64,000 nt of DNA from Mucilaginibacter segetis (GTDB taxonomy: Bacteria > Bacteroidota > Bacteroidia > Sphingobacteriales > Sphingobacteriaceae), in NCBI RefSeq assembly GCF_016522075.1, contig NZ_JAEHFW010000003.1, forward strand, positions 806,001 through 870,000. The letters run 5' to 3'. A program made the position numbers and the translations under genes. Positions 1-8,531 of the stretch are shown here, one piece after another. How positions within the stretch are numbered: position 1 is the first letter of the stretch; every line of letters starts with the position of its first letter. The notes under the pieces were generated by a model. It saw only the letters and a program-made list of their open reading frames with translations, ran no database searches and was not told the origin of the DNA.

Positions 1-451
1 TGTCGGTATGTATATAACCGCGCACATCCAGCCATTTGCTAACCATACCCTGCTGATTAAGCCAGGCATTTACTATACGGGTAGATACCAGTTCACCAAC
101 GGAGACTAACTGATCGTATATGAAGTCGTAATCGTCGTGCGGTTCATCCTCTATCATCCAGTCTATCTCCACAAAGGTGTTGGCTACCTCATCAAATACT
201 GAATGTCCGGCTTCAAAAAGCTCTTCCAATAAGTGATAGTGATAGTTTTTTATCTCCTCGAAAATAGGATGTAGCTCATCAGAACCATTTACGTATGCAT
301 CGGTTAGTTTCTCAAGCGCGTTGGTGGTTTTACCCATAGCCGATACCACTATGAGCAGGGGAGTGCCGGAATATTTATTTACTATTTTACCCAGATTAAT
401 TATACCTGCTGCATCTTTTACTGATGCGCCTCCGAATTTAAATACCAGCAT
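1..451 (-). CDS. Aspartate kinase, N-terminal part (cut by window edge)
   Basis: This gene runs off the left edge, so only about 150 N-terminal residues are visible. The protein opens MLVFKFGGASVKDAAGI, the amino-acid-kinase nucleotide-binding signature (K-F-G-G-x-S) of aspartokinases, followed by the family-typical VVSAMGKTTNALEKL. The enzyme phosphorylates aspartate in the first step of lysine, threonine and methionine synthesis. The ATG at 451 lies 14 bases inside the end of the upstream lipoprotein gene, so the two are translationally coupled. Whether a homoserine dehydrogenase domain or only ACT domains follow cannot be seen, so I give no symbol. Family call is firm. Confidence 0.9.
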   Translation of the reverse strand, partial: MLVFKFGGASVKDAAGIINLGKIVNKYSGTPLLIVVSAMGKTTNALEKLTDAYVNGSDELHPIFEEIKNYHYHLLEELFEAGHSVFDEVANTFVEIDWMIEDEPHDDYDFIYDQLVSVGELVSTRIVNAWLNQQGMVSKWLDVRGYIHTD

Positions 452-1259
452 CCTTTGTTAAATATTGTTGAATTACGGCATCGGGCCGTATTAATGATCT
501 TATTTTATTGTAAGGTATTAACAATTCCGTTTGTCCGGCAGCGTAAGGTTTAATTTCGTATTGATTGTATACAAATTTGATCCCGGTAGGAACAATAGAA
601 TAATTCTTGTTAAGCGCGAATTTATCATCCTTGAAAAAGTAATCCCGCTCATAGCCTCTTCCATCGGGTAGTTTTTCATCTTTACGGAAGATCTCTTCGG
701 CAACCTTTGTGAGTGAGTCGCGGTAACCGCTCACCAAAATATCATCCAGCGTTATAGGCTTATGGGCTACGGGATTCCAGTTAATATAACCGGTAAACGT
801 AGCACCGTGTGCTCCGCCCTGAAAGGTGTAGCCGCCATATTCCAAAGCTACAATTCCCGAATCCTGTTTAATTATATTGACGTAATCATCTAACGTATAA
901 TACATGTTTAGTTCCGGATGCTGATTTTTGAAATCGTTATAAGTTTTTAAAAACTTTGCCGACATTTCTTTAAGGCTGCTATCCGGCTGTTTTTCATAAA
1001 ACGAGAACATGTTCAGTAATTTATTTTTAACTGTATCGTTCAAAACAGCATCATTGGCAAACAAAGGGTATTTAATGCTGGCCACAGTACAGGTGCTATC
1101 GGGTTTGTTACCGCAGTCGGCAGCCCGTTCATGTATAGTTTGATACTGGTAAATCAAGGTGTCGGTAAATATAGCATCGGTTTTTTTATCGGGTTTGCCC
1201 CATGTACAAGCGCTCATGCTTATTATTATCGAACCTAAAACAAAATAGCGTGCTTTCAT
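438..1259 (-). CDS. DUF4163/DUF3298 (RsiV-like) lipoprotein
   Basis: A 273-residue exported lipoprotein. The N-terminus is a short hydrophobic signal ending in the lipobox SMSAC, so Cys18 should be lipidated and the protein anchored in the envelope. The middle carries the GGYTFQGGAHG motif typical of the DUF3298 fold seen in the extracytoplasmic part of anti-sigma factor RsiV and in many Bacteroidota lipoproteins. No transmembrane anti-sigma part is present, so a sigma-regulating role is not implied; its function is unknown. It starts in an ATGA overlap with the GNAT gene upstream and overlaps the aspartate kinase start downstream, so all three are likely one transcript. Confidence 0.8.
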   Translation of the reverse strand: MKARYFVLGSIIISMSACTWGKPDKKTDAIFTDTLIYQYQTIHERAADCGNKPDSTCTVASIKYPLFANDAVLNDTVKNKLLNMFSFYEKQPDSSLKEMSAKFLKTYNDFKNQHPELNMYYTLDDYVNIIKQDSGIVALEYGGYTFQGGAHGATFTGYINWNPVAHKPITLDDILVSGYRDSLTKVAEEIFRKDEKLPDGRGYERDYFFKDDKFALNKNYSIVPTGIKFVYNQYEIKPYAAGQTELLIPYNKIRSLIRPDAVIQQYLTKDAGI

Positions 1260-1729
1260 AACTGCAGTTGTTTTATTTGTTCTTTTGATAGCGAAGCATT
1301 AAGCCAGCCGGCCTCGATATTAGCTTCATATTTTCGGTAAAAATTAATAGCGGGTTCATTCCAGTCAAGCACCTGCCAAACCATTCCGCTGAAACCGAGT
1401 TCTTCGGCCTCGGTAATTAGCCTGTCGAATAAAAGTTTGCCTATGCCTTTGCCACGAAGTGATTCTGTTACTACCAGATCCTCCAGGTACAATCTGCATC
1501 CCTTCCAGGTAGAATATCGCACATAATATAACGCAAAGCCTACTATTAAGCCTTCAACCTCTGCAACAAATGCTTTCCAAACAGGTTTATTCCCAAAACC
1601 GGCCTCTTCAAATTCCTGCAGAGTAACGGTTACTTCTTCAGGTGCTCTTTCGTAAAGCGCTAATTCATTAACCAATTCCAGTAATCGTAAACAATCGTCT
1701 TTAACAGCTATTCGTAAGTTTATATTCAT
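1256..1729 (-). CDS. GNAT family N-acetyltransferase
   Basis: A 157-residue single-domain acetyltransferase. The acetyl-CoA binding motif is visible as RGKGIGKLLFDRL near residues 95-108, preceded by the LYLEDLVV strand and followed by the DWNEPAINFYRKY segment typical of the C-terminal half. The pattern ERAPEEVTVT near the start and the overall length resemble the diamine (spermidine/spermine) N-acetyltransferase branch, but the substrate cannot be decided from sequence alone. It shares an ATGA overlap with the DUF3298 lipoprotein gene downstream and lies about 40 bases after yggS on the same strand. Confidence 0.88.
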   Translation of the reverse strand: MNINLRIAVKDDCLRLLELVNELALYERAPEEVTVTLQEFEEAGFGNKPVWKAFVAEVEGLIVGFALYYVRYSTWKGCRLYLEDLVVTESLRGKGIGKLLFDRLITEAEELGFSGMVWQVLDWNEPAINFYRKYEANIEAGWLNASLSKEQIKQLQL

Positions 1730-1771
1730 CAGATCCTGTATAAGTATTTATTTAAATAAGCAAAAGGTTTA

Positions 1772-2461
1772 TTAATTGTTTTTCCAGTGCTTTACAACAC
1801 GGCTACCAAATATGGTGCTGCCTAAACGTACCATATTGCTGCCCTGTTCAATGGCGATCTTATAATCTGCAGACATCCCCATAGATAGTGTATCAAAAAG
1901 ATCATCCTTACGGAAAAAGCTGGTTTTTATGCCGTCAAAAAATGTTTTCAACTCGTAGTATTCCTCTTTTACTTGTTTTTCGTTGTCGGTATTGGTGGCA
2001 ATTCCCATTAATCCGCGGATGCGCACATTAGTTAAAGCTTTAAATTCATCTCCACGCAGCAGTTCAATTGCTTCGTCAAAGCCTAAACCGAATTTTGTTT
2101 CCTCGTCGGCTATATATATCTGCAGCAGGCAATCAATAGTCCGGTTATTTTTTAAGGCGTGCTTATTTATCTCCTGCAATAGCTTAATACTGTCAACGGA
2201 TTGTATCATGCTAATAAACGGAGCAATATACTTTACCTTGTTACTTTGTAGGTGACCTATCAGGTGCCATTCAATATCTGCCGGGAGCTGTTCTTGTTTT
2301 TCCACCAGTTCCTGTACCATGTTTTCGCCAAACAAACGCTGTCCGGCATCGTAAGCCTCTTTTAATTCTGTAGCCGGTTTGGTTTTAGAAACTGCCAGTA
2401 ATTTAACGTTTAAATCGCCTGTTTCTTTTTTTAGGCTTCTGATATTATCTGCAATGCTCAT
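1772..2461 (-). CDS. yggS: YggS/PLPBP family pyridoxal phosphate homeostasis protein
   Basis: A 229-residue single-domain TIM-barrel protein of the YggS/PROSC family, which binds pyridoxal 5'-phosphate and controls its free pool without a known catalytic activity. The PLP-binding lysine is Lys26 in LAVSKTKPA. Other family landmarks are LFGENMVQE, the EWHLIGHLQSNK segment, and SMGMSADYKIAIEQGSNMVRLGS near the C-terminus, where Ser and Gly residues bind the phosphate. Length is normal. The start is 42 bases away from the divergent DUF4296 gene. Confidence 0.93.
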   Translation of the reverse strand: MSIADNIRSLKKETGDLNVKLLAVSKTKPATELKEAYDAGQRLFGENMVQELVEKQEQLPADIEWHLIGHLQSNKVKYIAPFISMIQSVDSIKLLQEINKHALKNNRTIDCLLQIYIADEETKFGLGFDEAIELLRGDEFKALTNVRIRGLMGIATNTDNEKQVKEEYYELKTFFDGIKTSFFRKDDLFDTLSMGMSADYKIAIEQGSNMVRLGSTIFGSRVVKHWKNN

Positions 2462-2503
2462 TTATCCGTAATTTTGAATTTTGAAATGCCGCTAAATTAC
2501 AGA

Positions 2504-2881
2504 ATGAAAAAATATATAGCCTTGTTTTTTTCAGTATCGCTTTTTTTGGTCTCATGTTCTGATGATAAAACACCTGCAGGGATTATTAATGAGCAACAAA
2601 TGACAAGTTTGCTTACAGATATCCATCTTATTGATGGAGAGTTGTATAACATATCGCAAACCCCGGATAGTTTATATAAATATGGAACCCCGCGGTATAA
2701 AGCCTTATTTAAAAAATACAAGGTAACCGATTCGATATTTAAGAAAAGTCTGGAATATTACTCGCGAAAGCCGGAAGTTATTCAGGGCATGTATGATAAA
2801 ATATCTGATAATATTAAGGCCAAAACAGATTCGTTAAATAAAGTCAGTAAAAGTAAATTAAAGAATGCTTTACCCGAATAA
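2504..2881 (+). CDS. DUF4296 family lipoprotein
   Basis: A 125-residue lipoprotein. I chose the ATG at 2504 because it opens a canonical signal peptide, MKKYIALFFSVSLFLVSC, with the lipobox cysteine at residue 18; the open frame upstream only has a TTG and an ATG that would put a hydrophilic tail before the signal. The mature part has the LLTDIHLIDG and YKALFKKYKVTDSIFKKSLEYYS patterns of the DUF4296 family, which is found almost only in Bacteroidota and has no known function. Its last 17 bases overlap the start of mutS2. Confidence 0.85.
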   Translation: MKKYIALFFSVSLFLVSCSDDKTPAGIINEQQMTSLLTDIHLIDGELYNISQTPDSLYKYGTPRYKALFKKYKVTDSIFKKSLEYYSRKPEVIQGMYDKISDNIKAKTDSLNKVSKSKLKNALPE

Positions 2882-5228
2882 TAGTGCTGATAAACTGGGC
2901 TTTACGGAAGTTAAGGAACTCATAAAAGCGCATTGCCTTAGTGTTATGGGCCAGCAAATGGTGGATAAGATACAGGTAATGACAAATTACGAACTTATCT
3001 GCAAGTTTTTAAATCAGGCTAATGAATTTAAGAACATACTGCTGAATGATGCCGCCCTGCCTATTAATCATTTTTATGATATAAAAACGCTGGCCAATAA
3101 AGCCCGTATCGAGGGTGCTTTTTTATCCGAAGAGGAATTTTTTCAGGTGCAGGCATCGTTAACTACGGTATTCGCGGTTATTGCTTATTTTAATGAACGC
3201 GAAGGATTATACCCAAATCTGGAAGCCCTTTTTGAACACCTGCCTATCGAGAAGGCTATTCTTAAAAAGATTGATCATATTATAGATACTAAAGGGAAAA
3301 TAAGGCCTGATGCTTCGCGTGAGTTATTGGATATTACCGGTGGTATAGCTAAAGCCGAGCAGGAGGCCCGTAAAAAGATCGATCAGATATTTAAGGCAGC
3401 ATCTGGTAACAACTGGACAGCTGATGGCTCGTTAACCATACGCGACGGCAGGCTTTGCATCCCGTTATTGGCTGAAAATAAAAGGAAGCTGAAAGGATTT
3501 ATCCATGATGAATCAGCATCCGGTCAAACGGTTTATATGGAGCCCGAAGAGGTTTTTACCTTGAATAATCGCATCCGCGATCTGGAATTTGACCGCCGCC
3601 GCGAGATCATCCGCATACTTACTCTTTTAACCGACGACCTGCGTCCCTATGTGCCCTTGCTGTTATCATACCACGGGCTACTTACCAAGCTGGACTTTGT
3701 GCGCGCCAAATCGCTTTTTGCTATTGATATTGAGGCCGAAATGCCCGAGGTAGTAAATGAGGCCAGGTTAAAATTATACAATGCCCGGCACCCGTTATTA
3801 CTTCTGAATTTTAAAAAGGAGAATAAAACAGTAGTACCTCTTAACGTGCAGGTTGATGATGTTACACGTATAGTAGTGGTTTCCGGGCCTAATGCGGGTG
3901 GTAAATCTGTATGCATGAAAACCGTGGGACTGCTGCAAATGATGGCACAGGCGGGTTTATTGATACCGGCAGCTGATAATAGTGTCACGGGAGTATTCCG
4001 CCAGATTTTTGTAGATATAGGCGACGACCAGTCGATAGAAAGCGACCTGAGTACCTACAGCGCGCATCTTTCTAAAATGAAGAACTTTGTGGAGAATGCT
4101 AACGGTAAAACACTGATCCTGATAGATGAGTTTGGTACAGGTACCGATCCGCAATTCGGCGGTCCTATAGCCGAGGCGGTACTAGAGTCCCTCAATCATA
4201 AAAAAGTAAGGGGCATGGTAACCACGCATTACTCAAACCTCAAGATATTCGCCAGTAATACGGAGGGCATCGAAAACGCTTCGATGCTGTTCAATAATAC
4301 CGAAATGAGGCCTCTGTATATGCTGGAAGTAGGCAAGCCGGGGAGTTCCTACGCTTTTGAGATCGCCCAAAAGATAGGTCTGCCCCAAAATGTGCTTAAT
4401 CTGGCTAAGAACAAGATAAGCAGCGGGCAAAAAAAAGTGGATACCTTATTGGTTGATCTGGAACGGGAGAAAAAGGAAATATATGACACCCGCCAAAAGC
4501 TGAACAGACAACAGCAGAGGGTGGATAGTCTGCTTGCCGAGAACGAAAAGCTGAAAAGCTATCTCGACGAAAACAAAAAGGTATTGATAAAGGAGGCCAA
4601 ACAGGAAGCGAAGAATATTATCCTTAATGCGAATAAACTGGTGGAAAATACCATTGCTGAAATAAAAAACAGTAATGCCGATAAAGAGACCACTAAAAAC
4701 CTGCGCGAGAATCTGAATACTGAACTTAAAAGGAACTCTGTTAAAACCGAACCTGTAAAACAACAAGTTGCTGAAGATGAAGAAATAAAACCCGGGGACT
4801 GGGTGAAGCTAACGGACGGCGATACTACCGGCCAGGTAATGGAGCTGGTTAAGGATAATGTGGTTATAGCTATGGGCGATTTGCGTACAGTGGTAAAAAG
4901 GAAACGCCTGCAAAAAGTAACACGGGCCGAAGTACCTAAAGAGATTCGCCGTAAAACCAACACTAATACTGGTGATATGGCCAGCTTTAATCCCGAAATA
5001 GACGTGAGAGGTATGCGTACCGAGGATGCGCTGCATAACATTGAAAAGTTGTTTGACCGCGCTTTAATGATGGGCTTTAACAACATCAGGATAATACATG
5101 GTAAGGGCGATGGTATTCTGCGTAAAATGATACGCCAGTACTTAAAAAAATATGACCAGGTTGACCGACTGGAAGATGAACATGCCGACCGTGGGGGAGA
5201 TGGTATTACCTATGCTTATTTAAAATAA
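2865..5228 (+). CDS. mutS2: Endonuclease MutS2
   Basis: A 787-residue MutS2 protein of normal length. Family members act on branched DNA or, in other work, on collided ribosomes; they lack the mismatch-recognition domain of MutS. The ATPase part carries Walker A GPNAGGKS at residues 341-348 and Walker B LILIDEFGTGTDP with Asp421-Glu422, followed by the signature TTHYSNLK. A long charged coiled coil covers roughly residues 530-640. The C-terminal Smr nuclease domain (about 709-787) shows DVRGMR and the HGKGDG loop. The ATG lies within the end of the DUF4296 gene. Confidence 0.96.
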   Translation: MLYPNNSADKLGFTEVKELIKAHCLSVMGQQMVDKIQVMTNYELICKFLNQANEFKNILLNDAALPINHFYDIKTLANKARIEGAFLSEEEFFQVQASLTTVFAVIAYFNEREGLYPNLEALFEHLPIEKAILKKIDHIIDTKGKIRPDASRELLDITGGIAKAEQEARKKIDQIFKAASGNNWTADGSLTIRDGRLCIPLLAENKRKLKGFIHDESASGQTVYMEPEEVFTLNNRIRDLEFDRRREIIRILTLLTDDLRPYVPLLLSYHGLLTKLDFVRAKSLFAIDIEAEMPEVVNEARLKLYNARHPLLLLNFKKENKTVVPLNVQVDDVTRIVVVSGPNAGGKSVCMKTVGLLQMMAQAGLLIPAADNSVTGVFRQIFVDIGDDQSIESDLSTYSAHLSKMKNFVENANGKTLILIDEFGTGTDPQFGGPIAEAVLESLNHKKVRGMVTTHYSNLKIFASNTEGIENASMLFNNTEMRPLYMLEVGKPGSSYAFEIAQKIGLPQNVLNLAKNKISSGQKKVDTLLVDLEREKKEIYDTRQKLNRQQQRVDSLLAENEKLKSYLDENKKVLIKEAKQEAKNIILNANKLVENTIAEIKNSNADKETTKNLRENLNTELKRNSVKTEPVKQQVAEDEEIKPGDWVKLTDGDTTGQVMELVKDNVVIAMGDLRTVVKRKRLQKVTRAEVPKEIRRKTNTNTGDMASFNPEIDVRGMRTEDALHNIEKLFDRALMMGFNNIRIIHGKGDGILRKMIRQYLKKYDQVDRLEDEHADRGGDGITYAYLK

Positions 5229-5230
5229 AA

Positions 5231-6307
5231 ATGATGAAGAAACTGCATGTTATAGGTTTTGTTTGGTTAATATTTATTGCGTTTGTAAGCAATGCGCAAA
5301 CAATTATTGATTTTAAAAACCCAAACATTCATTACATGGGTCGCATACCTATGGATGGCGAAGCAGCACGACTAACATGGACGGCTACATCGGTAGTGAT
5401 GAACTTTAACGGAACTGGTGCTAAAGCGGTTTTAAAGGATCTGACGGGGTTTGATTATATTATGGTAGTGCTTGATAATCAATTAATAAAAAGGATACAA
5501 CCCGGCTTAACTAAAGCTGAGTATACCTTAGCCACCGGTTTAAAGCCTGGTAAGCATAAAGTAGAACTTTTTAAAAGTACCGAATATGATATGGGTACTA
5601 TCCTGTTTTATAATTTTGAACTGGAGGGTAATGGCAAAATATTACCGCCACCGTTTTATAAACATCGCATTGAATTTTATGGTAATTCCATTACCTGCGG
5701 TTACGCTGTTGAAGATACTACCGGGCAGGACAGAGGTACATATGAATTTGAAAATGGTTTTAAAAGCTATGCTAACCTAACAGCCAGGCACTTTAATGCC
5801 GACTACCGTTCCATATCAAAAAGCGGCATAGGTATAACCATCAGTTGGTTCCCTTATGTTATGCCCGATATTTATGATCATACGGTTGCTATGGAACCCG
5901 CCAAATGGGATTTCTCCAAATACACACCGGATATTGTAGTGGTTAATTTATTCCAAAACGACTCCTGGTTGGTAGAGATGCCCGAAAACGCCCAATTTAA
6001 GGCTCAATTTGGGAGTACAAAACCAACACCTGAGTTTATTACCAATGCTTACAGCAAATTCATAAGCGGTATCCGTAGCAAATATCCGCACGCAAAAATA
6101 ATATGCGCCCTTGGCAACATGGATGCCACAAAAAAAGGCTCGGCATGGCCGGGTTATATTAAAGAGGCCGTTACCCGTTTACACGACAAAAATATATATA
6201 CCTGCTTTTTTCCTTACAAAAACACTCCGGGGCATCCTAACCCGCAGGAGCAAAAAGCAATGGCTAACAATCTGATCAGTTTTATACATACCACGTTTAA
6301 CTGGTAA
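5231..6307 (+). CDS. Secreted SGNH/GDSL esterase, CE2-like
   Basis: A 358-residue secreted hydrolase. A signal peptide (MMKKLHVIGFVWLIFIAFVS) ends before AQTIIDF. Residues about 25-135 form a beta-sandwich of the kind found N-terminally in carbohydrate esterase family 2. The SGNH hydrolase domain starts with EFYGNSITCGY, putting the nucleophile at Ser153; NLFQND supplies the Asn block and TPGHPNP the catalytic His335. The likely role is removal of acetyl groups from plant polysaccharides such as xylan, in keeping with the GH9 endoglucanase at 17524. The ATG is three bases after the mutS2 stop. Confidence 0.82.
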   Translation: MMKKLHVIGFVWLIFIAFVSNAQTIIDFKNPNIHYMGRIPMDGEAARLTWTATSVVMNFNGTGAKAVLKDLTGFDYIMVVLDNQLIKRIQPGLTKAEYTLATGLKPGKHKVELFKSTEYDMGTILFYNFELEGNGKILPPPFYKHRIEFYGNSITCGYAVEDTTGQDRGTYEFENGFKSYANLTARHFNADYRSISKSGIGITISWFPYVMPDIYDHTVAMEPAKWDFSKYTPDIVVVNLFQNDSWLVEMPENAQFKAQFGSTKPTPEFITNAYSKFISGIRSKYPHAKIICALGNMDATKKGSAWPGYIKEAVTRLHDKNIYTCFFPYKNTPGHPNPQEQKAMANNLISFIHTTFNW

Positions 6308-6323
6308 CTACATTAAAATAAAT

Positions 6324-6351
6324 AAGCCCCGATAATTAATTACCGGGGCTT
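6324..6351. terminator. Probable bidirectional terminator hairpin
   Basis: A perfect 8-bp stem, AAGCCCCG at 6324-6331 pairing with CGGGGCTT at 6344-6351, with a 12-base AT-rich loop. It lies between the stop of the SGNH esterase and the stop of the convergent hydrophilic-protein gene, so it can end both transcripts, although the T-run is short on either side. Confidence 0.65.
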
Positions 6352-6379
6352 TGCTTACTCACTTTCCTTGTCCGTATTT

Positions 6380-6997
6380 TTATTTATTCTCGGGGCTATG
6401 GCTGCCGTAGTCAGGTTTGCCTTCGCCGTTTTCCGGTTTGTAATCTGCTTTTCCATCTTCACTTGTATTGTCCTCTCCAACTTTTTGTTGTTCAGGTACC
6501 TCATTAGGACCGGGGATGTTAGTGTCCTCGCCATCCGCTGTACCTTCCTGATATGATTCCTGCGATTTGGACTCGTTAGCCTCGTTTTTTAGTTGTCCGC
6601 TATGCTGTGAGTCAGACTGTCCGGTTTTTGTAGCGTCCTTAGCCTGCGTGTAATTTGATTGCCCCTGTTGATTAGGGTCTTTAAAGTTAGTGTCTTCCGG
6701 GTGCTCTTCAGACGGTTCTGTACGGCTAAAATATCCGTTTGCATATCCCGCGTTTTGCGACGGATTGTTCTTATCATCGCCGGAAGGGGTATTGTTGTTT
6801 TCGCCAAAGCTTTGTCCGCCTTGCGGGCTGCCTTCCATGCCCGGCTCGTTGCCGCTTTTTTCCAGATCGCCTTTGCCAAACAAATAGTTGGTTTTTAAAT
6901 CGTTTTCATCCTTGTTGTTGTCGTCATTTACCGGGTAGGCATTAGGCTGAGCATTTTCGTCAGCAACCGGTGTGTTATATTCATTGTTCAGTTCCAT
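6380..6997 (-). CDS. Highly hydrophilic, probably disordered protein
   Basis: A 205-residue protein made almost only of Asn, Asp, Glu, Gln, Gly, Ser, Pro, Thr and Lys, with few hydrophobic residues and no Cys or Trp. There is no signal peptide or membrane segment. Gly-Gln, Asn-Asn and Pro-Glu-Asn clusters recur without a strict repeat unit, and the C-terminus is rich in GKPDYG/KPEN-like stretches. Such a composition predicts an intrinsically disordered chain, as in hydrophilins and other desiccation or stress proteins, but no family is recognised. The convincing ATG at 6997 and the terminator at its 3' end support a real gene. It is monocistronic and divergent from the CoA-transferase operon. 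Confidence 0.7.
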   Translation of the reverse strand: MELNNEYNTPVADENAQPNAYPVNDDNNKDENDLKTNYLFGKGDLEKSGNEPGMEGSPQGGQSFGENNNTPSGDDKNNPSQNAGYANGYFSRTEPSEEHPEDTNFKDPNQQGQSNYTQAKDATKTGQSDSQHSGQLKNEANESKSQESYQEGTADGEDTNIPGPNEVPEQQKVGEDNTSEDGKADYKPENGEGKPDYGSHSPENK

Positions 6998-7137
6998 GTT
7001 GTTTATAGATTGATGTATATATAAAATGCTTAATTTTTATAATTGTTTTATTAGTTAATAGTTAAATTTATTTAGGAATGTATTTTCCGAAAATAAGTGA
7101 GCTGTGGTTATAATGGGCAATTACCAACCATTTTCCG

Positions 7138-7145
7138 TAAATTTG
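7138..7145 (+). promoter_or_regulatory. Bacteroidota -7 promoter element for the CoA-transferase operon
   Basis: TAAATTTG matches the Bacteroidota -7 consensus TAnnTTTG exactly and ends 21 bases before the ATG at 7167. No clear -33 TTTG partner is visible. Confidence 0.5.
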
Positions 7146-7166
7146 CTCCAACCAATTATTTACTGA

Positions 7167-7877
7167 ATGAACAAAGTTGTTAACGGAGCCGATGAGGCTA
7201 TACACGATATTGAGAACGGCATGACCCTCATGCTCGGCGGGTTCGGTTTGTGCGGTCTGCCCGAAAATTGTATAAGCGCGCTGGTAAAAAAAGGCGTAAA
7301 GGAGCTTACCTGTATCTCTAACAATGCAGGGGTAGATGATTTTGGTATCGGGCTGATGCTGAAAAACCACCAGGTTAAAAAAATGATATCTTCATACGTA
7401 GGTGAAAATGCCGAATTTGAACGCCAGCTGTTAAGCGGCGAACTGGAGGTAGAATTATTACCACAGGGGACATTGGCCACACGTTGTATGGCTGCTGGTT
7501 ATGGGATGCCGGCAATCTTCACTCCGGCAGGTATAGGTACCGAGGTAGCCGAAGGCAAAGAAGTGCGCAATTTTAACGGAAAGGATTACCTGATGGAGAT
7601 GGCTTTCGATGCGGATTTCGCTCTGGTGAAAGCATGGAAAGGTGATACCATGGGTAATCTGATTTTTAAATCGACCGCGCGCAATTTTAACCCTGTAATG
7701 GCAATGGCGGGTAAAATAACCATAGCCGAGGTAGAAGAATTAGTGGAACCGGGCCAACTCGACCCCGACCATATACATACCCCCGGTATTTATGTGCATC
7801 GCATTTTCCAGGGTAGTAATTACGAAAAGCGAATAGAACAAAGAACGGTCAGGAAAATTGAAAATGATGTTAGATAA
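7167..7877 (+). CDS. scoA: 3-oxoacid CoA-transferase subunit A
   Basis: A 236-residue alpha subunit of a two-gene succinyl-CoA:3-oxoacid (acetoacetate-type) CoA-transferase, used in ketone body and short-chain acyl metabolism. The family block [18 protein letters not shown] is near the N-terminus, followed by [12 protein letters not shown] and the [21 protein letters not shown] region. It overlaps the start of the beta-subunit gene by 14 bases, which couples translation of the two subunits. Acetoacetate versus other 3-oxoacids as substrate cannot be decided. Confidence 0.92.
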   Translation: MNKVVNGADEAIHDIENGMTLMLGGFGLCGLPENCISALVKKGVKELTCISNNAGVDDFGIGLMLKNHQVKKMISSYVGENAEFERQLLSGELEVELLPQGTLATRCMAAGYGMPAIFTPAGIGTEVAEGKEVRNFNGKDYLMEMAFDADFALVKAWKGDTMGNLIFKSTARNFNPVMAMAGKITIAEVEELVEPGQLDPDHIHTPGIYVHRIFQGSNYEKRIEQRTVRKIENDVR

Positions 7878-8523
7878 ACAAGGAATTGCGAAGCGAATAG
7901 CTAAAGAAATAAAAGACGGTTACTACGTAAACCTCGGCATCGGGATACCTACGCTGGTGGCTAACTATATTCCGGATGATATGGATGTGGTATTACAGTC
8001 TGAAAATGGATTGTTGGGCATGGGCCCTTTTCCGTTTGAGGGGGAGGAAGATGCGGATACCATTAACGCAGGCAAGCAAACCATAACCATGCTGCCTGGT
8101 TCTGCTACATTTGATTCGGCGATGAGCTTTGGAATGATACGCGCCAAAAAGGTGAATTTAACCATCCTTGGTGCGATGGAGGTATCGGAGAACGGGGATA
8201 TAGCGAACTGGAAAATTCCCGGAAAAATGGTTAAGGGGATGGGTGGCGCTATGGATCTGGTAGCATCTGCCGAAAATATTATTGTTGCCATGCAGCATGT
8301 GAACAGGGCAGGAGAATCCAAACTGTTACCTAAATGCACTCTGCCATTAACCGGAGTAAGCTGTGTTAAAAAAATAGTGACCGAAATGGCCGTATTGGAT
8401 GTTTTGCCCGGCGGAGGTTTCCGGTTACTCGAACGTGCACCGGGGGTAAGTGTCGAAGAAATTAAAAATGTCACAGCCGGAAAATTAATAGTTGAAGGCG
8501 ATATTCCTGAAATGGCGATCTGA
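7864..8523 (+). CDS. scoB: 3-oxoacid CoA-transferase subunit B
   Basis: A 219-residue beta subunit. It carries the catalytic glutamate in the [10 protein letters not shown] motif, which forms the glutamyl-CoA intermediate, and the [15 protein letters not shown] glycine-rich stretch before it. The ATGs at 7864 and 7867 are the plausible starts; an in-frame TTG at 7858 adds only two residues. The gene overlaps scoA and ends eight bases before the stop of the convergent sigma-factor gene, with no terminator visible between them. Confidence 0.92.
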   Translation: MMLDKQGIAKRIAKEIKDGYYVNLGIGIPTLVANYIPDDMDVVLQSENGLLGMGPFPFEGEEDADTINAGKQTITMLPGSATFDSAMSFGMIRAKKVNLTILGAMEVSENGDIANWKIPGKMVKGMGGAMDLVASAENIIVAMQHVNRAGESKLLPKCTLPLTGVSCVKKIVTEMAVLDVLPGGGFRLLERAPGVSVEEIKNVTAGKLIVEGDIPEMAI

Positions 8524-8531
8524 GGCTGACG

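Noticed and set aside
4559..5086. 175-codon minus-strand open frame opposite mutS2
   Set aside because: Shadow of a strongly conserved MutS2 region; the translation is Ser/Phe/Leu-rich without motifs, as are the other antisense frames in mutS2.
6589..6879. 96-codon minus-strand frame within the hydrophilic-protein gene
   Set aside because: Several frames stay open here because of the repetitive composition; only the 6997 to 6380 frame has a convincing start and a terminator.
7965..8474. 169-codon minus-strand frame opposite scoB
   Set aside because: Antisense of a well-supported CoA-transferase subunit with no recognisable motif.
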